From JAAYUH01 sp964640995 (GTDB lineage: Bacteria; Caldisericota; Caldisericia; B22-G15): a DNA stretch of 64,000 nucleotides. Shown here in pieces: positions 33,269 to 40,688 of this stretch. How positions within the stretch are numbered: the first letter of the stretch is position 1; each line of letters opens with the position of its first letter. The notes beneath the pieces were generated by a model. That model saw nothing but the letters and a program-made list of their open reading frames with translations, searched no databases and was not told the DNA's origin. Location of the stretch: assembly GCA_964640995.1 (NCBI GenBank), contig CAZXJJ010000001.1:124001-188000 (forward strand), written 5' to 3'. A program made the position numbers and the translations under genes.

Positions 33269-33697
33269 TTAGACGTTAGGTAAAATTAAAAGATAAAAGA
33301 TTATTGTAATAAGAATAATAAAATAAAAATTTTTTGATGAAAAGATTTCAGAAAACTTTAAAAGAAAAATTGTTTTAAAGTCATTAGATAAATAATTTTT
33401 AATAAATTCCTTTAAATAAATTTTCTGAAACCCCTCCTTTATCTCAATAAAATTTATTCCTTTATCTTTTAAAAAATTTTCAAAAGAACTTATATTTTTT
33501 TCTTCAACAATGAAATCAATAAAACCATTTATTTTATTTTCGTCCCTCTTAAAAGAGATATTTTCAATTTTTACCAAACCAAGCCTTTCCCCTTCATCAA
33601 AAACATTTAATATATCAACTATACTATCAACTTTAAATTCTTTAAATCCTAAAGAAAAAAATGTTAAAAGGAATAAAATTAATAAAAATTTTTTCAT
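33269..33697 (-). CDS. Secreted or membrane protein of unknown function in the ECF cassette
   Basis: 142 residues. A signal peptide (KKFLLILFLLTFFSLG), a charged extracytoplasmic domain with strand/helix alternation (ENISFKRDENKINGFIDFI), and a C-terminal membrane helix (NFYFIILITIIFYLLIL). No family was recognised. It overlaps the anti-sigma candidate by 4 bases (ATGA), so it is co-translated with it; a role in sensing for the sigma/anti-sigma pair is possible. Confidence 0.65.
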   Translation of the reverse strand: MKKFLLILFLLTFFSLGFKEFKVDSIVDILNVFDEGERLGLVKIENISFKRDENKINGFIDFIVEEKNISSFENFLKDKGINFIEIKEGFQKIYLKEFIKNYLSNDFKTIFLLKFSEIFSSKNFYFIILITIIFYLLILPNV

Positions 33698-34389
33698 GTT
33701 AATATTTTACTCTTTCTATTTATAACAAAAAAGAAAGGTACTAGAAGAAAGATTGCAATTATAAAATATGGTAAAAAGACCCCTAAATAATATGAGAAAT
33801 TTTTACGAGGATAATTTTTATAGTTTATTTTAATTGAAATATAATCGCTTTTTTCTCCTCCACCTTCAATTTTTTCAACCACTACATCTCCTTTATCAGA
33901 AAGTGTCTCAAATAAAAGATTAAATTCTTCTTTTGGAATTTTTAAATTTCCTGTTTTCTCTTCTATTTTTTCATCTTTTACAAAAAGAGTTATCTCTATT
34001 TCTTTTATGTTTAAATTATCCTTAACATTTGAAATTAAATATTTATGATTTGTTTTATTTATGTTAGCAACCTTTATAAAATTCTCCCTTTGATGAAATG
34101 GAAATATCATTAGTAAAACCAAAACAAAGGTTAATGCGAATCCTAATGATAAAGAAAATTTTTTCTTAATTTTATAATTTCTTATTTTTTCTAAAACTCT
34201 ATTTTCTAAATTAACTTTCTCCCTAATATTTTTAATTTCTCTTAAATCTTCCTTTAAAATCTCTATCTTTCTAAAATAATTAAATAATTCTTCATCCTCT
34301 TTTATAACTTTTAAAAGTTCTTCTTTTTCTTCTTGAGAAAGCTCATCTTCAAAATATCTGTTTATTAAATCTTTCTTTGTTTTTTCCAT
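33694..34389 (-). CDS. Probable membrane anti-sigma factor
   Basis: 231 residues. The N-terminal ~45 residues (INRYFEDELSQEEKEELLK) match the helical anti-sigma head of zf-HC2-type proteins but contain no HxxxCxxC zinc motif. A membrane helix lies at ~80-97 (FALTFVLVLLMIFPF), followed by an extracytoplasmic domain and a second C-terminal helix. Its position 20 bases downstream of an ECF sigma gene supports an anti-sigma role. ATG 34389 is preferred over GTG 34392; neither has a clear Shine-Dalgarno. Confidence 0.7.
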   Translation of the reverse strand: MEKTKKDLINRYFEDELSQEEKEELLKVIKEDEELFNYFRKIEILKEDLREIKNIREKVNLENRVLEKIRNYKIKKKFSLSLGFALTFVLVLLMIFPFHQRENFIKVANINKTNHKYLISNVKDNLNIKEIEITLFVKDEKIEEKTGNLKIPKEEFNLLFETLSDKGDVVVEKIEGGGEKSDYISIKINYKNYPRKNFSYYLGVFLPYFIIAIFLLVPFFFVINRKSKILT

Positions 34390-34408
34390 CACTTTTTAGA
34401 GAAAAAAA

Positions 34409-34990
34409 TCAAATTTTTGTTTCGCGATTCTTATCTTTTCCGCTCAGTTTCTTTTCTATCTCCTTTTTCAGTTTTTCTCTTGCCCTAAAGAGTCTTGATT
34501 TTATTGTTCCAATTGGAAGTGAAAGAATTTTAGACAATTCTTCATATGTTAGATTATTGATTTCCCTTAATTCAATTATTAATCTATCAAAATCTTTAAG
34601 TTTGTTTAGACACTCATTTACTATTTTTATTCTTTCCTCTTTTTCTATTTCTTCCCAAACTGAAGATTTTGTATCTTCAATTTGAAATTCCATCTCATCT
34701 TCTTCTTTATCTAAAATTGTTAAAACTTGACCTTTTTTCTTTACAAAGTTAATCGAAAGATTATAAGCAATTCTATAGATCCATGTCGAAAAAGATGATT
34801 CTCCTTTGAATTTTTTTAAATTTTTATATGCAAGAAAAAATGCTTCTTGAGTTAAATCAAGAGCATCATCCCTATTTTTTACAATTGAAAAGCATAAATT
34901 AAAAATTTCATTTTGAAATTCTTTTAAAAAATAAGAGAACTTTTCACTATCTCCCTTTAAAATATCTTTTATTAATTCTTTTTCATTCAT
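34409..34990 (-). CDS. ECF-type RNA polymerase sigma factor
   Basis: 193 residues. Region 2 contains FNLCFSIVKNRDDALDLTQEAFFLAYKN-type sequence ending in STWIYRIAYNLSINF. Region 4 contains LREINNLTYEELSKILSLPIGTIKSRLFRAREKL, with the helix-turn-helix that reads the -35 element. This is a RpoE/SigW-like extracytoplasmic-function factor. It overlaps the upstream unknown membrane gene by 8 bases and is followed by the putative anti-sigma gene. Confidence 0.93.
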   Translation of the reverse strand: MNEKELIKDILKGDSEKFSYFLKEFQNEIFNLCFSIVKNRDDALDLTQEAFFLAYKNLKKFKGESSFSTWIYRIAYNLSINFVKKKGQVLTILDKEEDEMEFQIEDTKSSVWEEIEKEERIKIVNECLNKLKDFDRLIIELREINNLTYEELSKILSLPIGTIKSRLFRAREKLKKEIEKKLSGKDKNRETKI

Positions 34991-36071
34991 AACTTAATTT
35001 ATAAATTTTCGAATCTATTAAAATTAAATAACTTTCACTGTTAAAAATTATGTCTTTAAACTTTCCTTTAAAAATAAAACATTTTCCATTTATCTTTAAA
35101 ATTTTATATTCACTCTGAAAATTTTCAAATTCCCAAATTGATATTAATTTCCCATTCACACTATATATTATTGATGGTTTTAAAAATGGATAATAAATTT
35201 CACCAACTATTTTTTCATTTTGAACTATAAGAATTTTATCATTTAACAATAGATAAAATTTATCACCTATTTTAACAATTTCATTTATATCATTTCTGAT
35301 ATCAAATTTTATTTTTATATCCCCATTAAAATTTAAAAAGAGTATTGAATTTGATGTATATGAATAACTTTGCCAATAAAGAACTATCTCTTCTTTTTCG
35401 CAATCAATCAACCCCTTTGGATTAAATAAAATTTCATTCTGAGGCCTCACATTTTTTTGTAAAATAATTTCTCCATTAAAATTCACAATTAAAAGATCTC
35501 CATCATTTTGAAAAACCAAAACCTTCTCTCCATTTGAAAAAACAATTGAATAAGGCATGCTTGTTAAATTTTCAAATTTAAGATTTTTTAATTCCTTAAA
35601 ATTTTTTTTATCAAAAAGTGAAAAAAGAATTGAAAGAGAATCTTTTTTTAAATATTTAACAGCAAAATAATCATCAAATATATATAATTCATATGGATAA
35701 AATCCATCTTTTTTTATCTCTTTTATTACTTTTAAATCTTTATTTAAAATAAATAAATTATCTGAAATAATAAAAATTTTATCTTGATCAACCTCAAAAT
35801 TTCTTATAAAAAAAGTAAAGGAGGTAAATTTCTCAACATCTAAAAAATATATTGATTTTGATGTTGTGTAAAAGTAAGAATTTTCAATTTTCCCTATTTT
35901 AAAACTCAACGGTAGAACATCTGTTCCATCATTAAGATAAAAACCTTTTTGTGAAAAAATAAATAAAAATAAAACATATAATACTACAAAAATTAAAAAT
36001 ATTAAGTTTTGGAGGTTTTTTTTAGGAATTTTAAACTCTTTTTTTCTTTTTATCTTGAATCTATCTTCCAT
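34983..36071 (-). CDS. Membrane-anchored beta-rich protein of unknown function
   Basis: 362 residues. A basic N-terminus (RFKIKRKKEFKIPKKN) precedes one membrane helix at ~24-41. The remainder is strand-rich, with repeating I/L-F-x-x-D/N units and turns such as FNGEIIL and FNGDIKI, suggestive of a beta-propeller. There is no detectable catalytic motif. It overlaps the ECF sigma gene by 8 bases, so it may belong to the envelope-sensing cassette. No homologous family was recognised. Confidence 0.68.
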   Translation of the reverse strand: MEDRFKIKRKKEFKIPKKNLQNLIFLIFVVLYVLFLFIFSQKGFYLNDGTDVLPLSFKIGKIENSYFYTTSKSIYFLDVEKFTSFTFFIRNFEVDQDKIFIISDNLFILNKDLKVIKEIKKDGFYPYELYIFDDYFAVKYLKKDSLSILFSLFDKKNFKELKNLKFENLTSMPYSIVFSNGEKVLVFQNDGDLLIVNFNGEIILQKNVRPQNEILFNPKGLIDCEKEEIVLYWQSYSYTSNSILFLNFNGDIKIKFDIRNDINEIVKIGDKFYLLLNDKILIVQNEKIVGEIYYPFLKPSIIYSVNGKLISIWEFENFQSEYKILKINGKCFIFKGKFKDIIFNSESYLILIDSKIYKLSYE

Positions 36072-36081
36072 GATTTATAAA

Positions 36082-36945
36082 TTATATAATATTTTTAAAC
36101 AAACCACTTCCATCACAAACATTTGTATTAAGATTAGAAAGATTTTCTCTACATGTTGAGAAATGTTGTCCATATGAGATAGCGATATCTCTAACACCGC
36201 TTAAAATTTTTTTTCTCTGAGAAGGTTCAATATATAAAGAATTTCCATATTTCTCTTTATAAAGGGGTATAAATTTGTTGTATATATCTCCTAATTTCTC
36301 TTTAAATCTTTTCATTGAATCATACCTTAATTTCAAAGTTGAAGAGATAATTTGATTTGTATATTTCGAAACTTCTTTAATTAAATTTTCTATTTTTTTC
36401 AAATCATCATTAAAGAATGGAATAATGGGATCAATTCTAACTGCAGATGGAATTTCGTTTTCCCTTAAAATTCTAAGCATTCTTATCCTTCTTTCGGGTG
36501 ATGGTGCAAATGGTTCAATTTTTTTATAATTCTCATCAAGAGTTGTAATAGTAACAGTTACAACAACATTCATCTCCTTTAAAATGTCAATGTCCTTTAA
36601 TAAAATGTCGCTTTTAGTAACAATTAATACTTTTATTTTATTTTCCAAAAATATTTTAAGTATTTCTCTTGTTATATTTAAATATTTTTCAATGTATGGA
36701 TATGGATCAGATGAATTTGAAAGCATTATATATTGATTTTTATCAAAATTTTTTAAATCCTTTTTTGTTTTTTCTATTAAATCTTCTTTTAATCTAACTT
36801 TATATGGATTTTTAATATATGATGTAATGTAACAATAAATACAATTAAAAGAGCAACCTGTATATGGATTAAGAGTAAATTTTTTAGGGCAAGTGCAAAA
36901 TTTTCCTTTCCAGGGATCAAATTCTTTAATGACTCTCAAAGTCAA
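36082..36945 (-). CDS. Radical SAM protein, SPL-like
   Basis: 287 residues. The radical SAM cluster motif is C31-x3-C35-x2-C38 in GCSFNCIYCY, preceded by an extra cysteine pair CTCP (C17, C19). Other family features are NPYTGC, MLSNSSDPYPYIEK and ALRIDPIIPFF-like sequence (SAVRIDPIIPF). It is related to the spore-photoproduct-lyase/Rv2578c group of unknown reaction. It overlaps meaB by 20 bases at its start. The role beside a B12-dependent mutase module is undefined. Confidence 0.85.
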   Translation of the reverse strand: MTLRVIKEFDPWKGKFCTCPKKFTLNPYTGCSFNCIYCYITSYIKNPYKVRLKEDLIEKTKKDLKNFDKNQYIMLSNSSDPYPYIEKYLNITREILKIFLENKIKVLIVTKSDILLKDIDILKEMNVVVTVTITTLDENYKKIEPFAPSPERRIRMLRILRENEIPSAVRIDPIIPFFNDDLKKIENLIKEVSKYTNQIISSTLKLRYDSMKRFKEKLGDIYNKFIPLYKEKYGNSLYIEPSQRKKILSGVRDIAISYGQHFSTCRENLSNLNTNVCDGSGLFKNII

Positions 36946-37828
36946 ATTCGTATATATTTATTTCTCCTTCTTCTATCTTTTTTAATTTTTCATCTTCCAA
37001 TTTTTGGATGTATTTATTTATAAATCTCTCCCTTATTAAATATTTAAAAGTTTCCTTTCTTCTTATTTTTTCTCTTTTTTCAAAAATCTCTCCATATAAA
37101 ATTTCATCTCTTTTTCTTTTTATATTTTCAACAAACTCATCAATTCCTTTTCCATTTATTGCACTCACAAGAAATGTTTGAGGGACCTCTTTGAAAAAGA
37201 AGTTAAAACTCCCTTTAAGAGTGATGTAGAAAACTTCAGCATTTTCATAGTCACCTTTTGTCACAACAAATATATCGCCTATTTCCATTATTCCACCTTT
37301 TAAAAATTGAATTTCATCACCAAGATATGGTGCAAGAAGAACAATAGTAAGATGTGAGAAATTTTTAATACTTGAATCACCCTGACCAATTCCTGCAGTT
37401 TCAACAATAATTGTATTAAATGGAGATATGGATAAAAGATCAAGAACAAATGGTAGTGATGGTGATATTCCAAAAGGAAAGTTTCTTGTTGCCATCGATC
37501 TAATGAAAAAATTTTCGCTTTTAGCCTTCATTCTTAATCTATCACCTAAAAATGCACCACCACTAATTGGACTTGATGGATCACAAAGAAGACAAGCAAT
37601 TTTTTCTTCCTCAAAAGATGAAAGCACTCTATCAATCAGTGTTGATTTTCCAACACCGAGTGGTCCTGTTATACCAATAATAAAAAACTTTTTTCTTAGT
37701 GGAAAAACTTTCTTAAGAATTTCAAACCCCTCTTCTTCAAAATTCTCAATTAGTGTTATTGCCTGACCAATTTTTAATCTATCCCCCTCAATTATTCCAT
37801 TAACTAAGGACTCTATTTTTGAATTCAT
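36926..37828 (-). CDS. meaB: Methylmalonyl-CoA mutase-associated GTPase MeaB
   Basis: 300 residues. The P-loop GPLGVGKS lies at 55-62; CDPSSPISGGAFLGDRLRM and ETAGIGQGD are the family switch regions; the base-recognition motif is TKGD. It protects and reloads the B12 cofactor of methylmalonyl-CoA mutase-type enzymes. It overlaps the B12-binding subunit gene by 29 bases. The large catalytic mutase subunit is not in the window. Confidence 0.92.
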   Translation of the reverse strand: MNSKIESLVNGIIEGDRLKIGQAITLIENFEEEGFEILKKVFPLRKKFFIIGITGPLGVGKSTLIDRVLSSFEEEKIACLLCDPSSPISGGAFLGDRLRMKAKSENFFIRSMATRNFPFGISPSLPFVLDLLSISPFNTIIVETAGIGQGDSSIKNFSHLTIVLLAPYLGDEIQFLKGGIMEIGDIFVVTKGDYENAEVFYITLKGSFNFFFKEVPQTFLVSAINGKGIDEFVENIKRKRDEILYGEIFEKREKIRRKETFKYLIRERFINKYIQKLEDEKLKKIEEGEINIYEFDFESH

Positions 37829-38201
37829 TATTTAAAAATTCAATTATCTCTTTTATACTTGAATCTGGAGTGAATATCTTTTTAAATCCATAAGATTTAA
37901 GAAATTCAATATCTTCTTTTGGAATAATGCCACCTCCAAAAAGAAGCACTTCTTTGCCTTTCTCTTTTAAAAGTTCACTAACTCTTTTAAAAAGCTCAAG
38001 ATGTGCACCAGAAAGACAAGACAAACCTATAGCATCAACATCCTCTTCTATTGCCATTTTAACAATCTCTTCAGGAGTTCTTCTTATTCCGGTGTATATT
38101 ACTTCATATCCTTCATCCATTAGTGCTCTTGAAATTACTTTTGCTCCTCTGTCATGTCCATCAAGCCCTGGTTTTGCAATTAAAATTCTTATTCTTTTCA
38201 T
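37800..38201 (-). CDS. B12-binding small subunit of methylmalonyl-CoA mutase-type enzyme
   Basis: 133 residues, a free-standing cobalamin-binding domain. The DGHDRG motif has the axial ligand H16; IGLSCLSGAH supplies the SxL motif; LFGGGIIP is the GG motif. The same length and sequence pattern occur in the small subunit of split methylmalonyl-CoA mutases. The partner large subunit must be elsewhere. GGAGGAGAT precedes ATG 38201. It is the first gene of the long minus-strand run. Confidence 0.9.
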   Translation of the reverse strand: MKRIRILIAKPGLDGHDRGAKVISRALMDEGYEVIYTGIRRTPEEIVKMAIEEDVDAIGLSCLSGAHLELFKRVSELLKEKGKEVLLFGGGIIPKEDIEFLKSYGFKKIFTPDSSIKEIIEFLNNEFKNRVLS

Positions 38202-38216
38202 ATCTCCTCCAAAAAA

Positions 38217-38222
38217 ATTATA
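38217..38222 (-). promoter_or_regulatory. Candidate -10 for the B12-binding/meaB run
   Basis: TATAAT on the minus strand, 15 bases before ATG 38201, with the ribosome binding site between. The -35 region is not recognisable. Confidence 0.4.
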
Positions 38223-38245
38223 TAAAAAAATGAAGAAATTTCTAT

Positions 38246-38251
38246 TATAAT
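38246..38251 (+). promoter_or_regulatory. Candidate -10 for dnaX
   Basis: TATAAT followed by a ~32-base leader with GAGGCAGAGGG before ATG 38289. Divergent from the minus-strand TATAAT at 38222-38217. Confidence 0.4.
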
Positions 38252-38288
38252 TTTATTATGAAACTAATTTTTTTGAGGCAGAGGGAAA

Positions 38289-39776
38289 ATGGAATATCTC
38301 ACACTATACAGAAAATATAGACCCAAAGATTTCAGTGAAATAAAAGGACAAGAGCATATTGTTAAAGTTCTTGTTAATTCTCTTGAAATGAAAAAAATTT
38401 CCCATGCATATCTATTTTCAGGTCCTAAAGGAACTGGAAAAACAACAATCGCAAGAATATTTTCAAAAGGGTTAAATTGTGAGACAGGGATAACATCTAA
38501 ACCATGTAACATTTGTAGAAATTGTGTAGGTATAAATGAAGGAACACATATTGATGTAATTGAAATAGACGGAGCATCAAATAGAGGAATTGATGAAGTG
38601 AGAAGTTTAAAGGAAAGGGTAAATCTTGCACCAGCCTTTGGAAGATATAGAGTTTTCATAATAGATGAAGCACATATGTTGACTCAAGAAGCATTTAATG
38701 CTCTTTTGAAAACTCTTGAGGAACCACCAGAAAGAACTGTTTTTATACTTGCAACAACTGACCCTCAAAAACTTCCATTAACAATAATATCAAGGTGTAT
38801 AAGATTTAATTTCAAAAGAATAAGCATAAAAGATCTTATAGATACAGGAAAGATGATTGTAGCAAATGAAAAAATTAAAATAGAAGATGAAGTTTTAGAA
38901 AGAATTGCAAATTATTCTGATGGTTCATTGAGAGATTTTATTTCTACTCTTGAAGAAATAGTTTTATTTAGCGGAAACAAAATCAGTTTAAAAGATCTTC
39001 TTTCTCTATTTGGAGAGAGTGAAGATGAAGTTTATAAAAAGGTTTTTCTTTCAATTTTACAAGGAGACGATTCAAATTTTCTCACATTAATACATAATTT
39101 AATAGAAGAGGGAAAAGAGATAAATGAAATTTTAAGAGGTCTAATAAATTTTGGAAGAAAAGTACTTTTTTTAAAAATATTTGATGAGAAAAGTGAAGAT
39201 GAAACACTCAATCTTTTTAAAAAAGATTTTCTTGTTGAAACTCTCGATACTCTTATAAATCTTAGTTCTGAATTAAGATATTCTCATTATCCAAGATTTC
39301 TTTTTGAAGTTAAATTATTAAAACTTTTATTGAAATTCTCCAAAGAGAAAGTTGGTGAAAAAGTTTATATAAGACAGCAACAAGTAATAATTCCTGAAAG
39401 TGTTGAGGTTAAAAAAGAAGAAAAAAGAAGTTTTTTATGGAGTAATTTTCTTGAAGAGTTAAAAAAATCTAATAGACCACTTTATGCGATGTTAAGATTT
39501 GGAAAATTTATAAAATTTGAGGATGAGAAAATTTTTATTGAATATCCATTTCCTTATAAATTTCATAGAGATAGAGTTGAAGAGAAAAAAGAGGAGATTA
39601 AAAAGATTTTATTAAATTTAGGATACAGAGTGAATGATGTTGTATTTACACTTCAAAGCGAAGAGGATTATATAAAGGAAAAAGAAGAAATTGAAAAATC
39701 TCAGGAATTACAAACACTTTTTAAATTTTTTGATGGTAAAGTAGAAAGAGTTGAAGAGAATATAGAAGATGAGTAA
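38289..39776 (+). CDS. dnaX: DNA polymerase III subunit gamma/tau
   Basis: 495 residues. An AAA+ clamp-loader ATPase with P-loop GPKGTGKT (45-52), zinc ligands C64, C73, C76 and C79, Walker B IIDEAHML, and sensor 1 in ATTDPQK. The C-terminal part from ~391 holds a small domain (FGKFIKFEDEKIFIEYPFP) of the kind unique to tau. An in-phase A-AAA-AAA heptamer at 39461-39467 would, after a -1 slip, reach TAA at once and give a ~394-residue gamma-like form. Confidence 0.95.
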   Translation: MEYLTLYRKYRPKDFSEIKGQEHIVKVLVNSLEMKKISHAYLFSGPKGTGKTTIARIFSKGLNCETGITSKPCNICRNCVGINEGTHIDVIEIDGASNRGIDEVRSLKERVNLAPAFGRYRVFIIDEAHMLTQEAFNALLKTLEEPPERTVFILATTDPQKLPLTIISRCIRFNFKRISIKDLIDTGKMIVANEKIKIEDEVLERIANYSDGSLRDFISTLEEIVLFSGNKISLKDLLSLFGESEDEVYKKVFLSILQGDDSNFLTLIHNLIEEGKEINEILRGLINFGRKVLFLKIFDEKSEDETLNLFKKDFLVETLDTLINLSSELRYSHYPRFLFEVKLLKLLLKFSKEKVGEKVYIRQQQVIIPESVEVKKEEKRSFLWSNFLEELKKSNRPLYAMLRFGKFIKFEDEKIFIEYPFPYKFHRDRVEEKKEEIKKILLNLGYRVNDVVFTLQSEEDYIKEKEEIEKSQELQTLFKFFDGKVERVEENIEDE

Positions 39777-39803
39777 TTTAAATAAAAGAAAGGAGGGAAT
39801 TTA

Positions 39804-40688
39804 ATGGATAGAAAAATAGCACCTTCTGATGAGAAGGGTTTGAAGTTAAAGGATTTGAATATATTAAAAAAAATAAAAAACCTAATAAATAAAAATGAAA
39901 ATCTTAAAAATGAAAAAATAAATATAACTGTAAAGAATGGAGAAGTTTTTCTTGATGGAACTGTATCAAATGAAAAAGTGATTAATGAAATTGAAAGATT
40001 AATAAAAGAGATTAAAAGCATTAAAAAAGTAATTAATAACATTTCTTTTGATGTAAAAAGAAGTATTGATTTAAATATTGTTGAGCAGGGATTAAAACTT
40101 CTTGAGGAAAAAGGTTTTAAAAATTTTAATTTAACATATAAGGGGGGCATATTAAATGTTTATGGAAATGTTAATAATTTAAGAGAAAGAAAACTTGTTG
40201 AAAAAATTCTTTCTAATTTAAATATTTCTAAAATCTATAGTTTTATAAAAATAAAGCCAAATTTTAATGTTAATGATTTTATAATTGAGAGTTTGGTTTA
40301 TGATAATTTAAAGAAAAGTAAAATTTTTAATTTAAGAATAAAAGTTTTGAATAGAGTTTTGTATCTAAGAGGAAACGTTGAGAATGAAAAAGAAAAAGAA
40401 GAGATTTTAGATAAAGCATCAGAAGTTCCAGGTGTAATTGAAATTATAAATGGAATAACATTAAGAGATGAAAAAAGTATAGATATTGAGATTGAGAACA
40501 AGATAAGAGAAATTTTAAAAGAACCAGAATATACAAGTGATAAAATCAATTTCATATCAATCTCAGGAAATGTTTTTCTCGATGGAGAAGCATATAATCC
40601 AAATACACTTTATTCAATAGAGGAAAAAGTTAGTAAAATAAAGAATGTTAAAAGAGTCATTAATAGAATTATTGGAGTTGTAAGATAG
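39804..40688 (+). CDS. Tandem BON-domain protein, cytoplasmic
   Basis: 294 residues without signal peptide or membrane helix. About four BON-like units of 60-75 residues can be traced. Each has a helix, then ...NGEVFLDGTV / GGILNVYGNV / NRVLYLRGNV / SISGNVFLDGEA, then a helix and a strand ending near V-I-N. BON domains usually bind lipids or membranes in the periplasm, so a stack with no export signal is unusual. GAAAGGAGGG precedes ATG 39804, and argS begins directly at its stop codon. Confidence 0.75.
   Translation: MDRKIAPSDEKGLKLKDLNILKKIKNLINKNENLKNEKINITVKNGEVFLDGTVSNEKVINEIERLIKEIKSIKKVINNISFDVKRSIDLNIVEQGLKLLEEKGFKNFNLTYKGGILNVYGNVNNLRERKLVEKILSNLNISKIYSFIKIKPNFNVNDFIIESLVYDNLKKSKIFNLRIKVLNRVLYLRGNVENEKEKEEILDKASEVPGVIEIINGITLRDEKSIDIEIENKIREILKEPEYTSDKINFISISGNVFLDGEAYNPNTLYSIEEKVSKIKNVKRVINRIIGVVR

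Noticed and set aside
39406..39416. AAAAAAG heptamer in dnaX as the E. coli-type frameshift site
   Set aside because: The codon phase is GTT AAA AAA GAA, wrong for -1 tandem slippage; the A7 run at 39461 is in phase instead.
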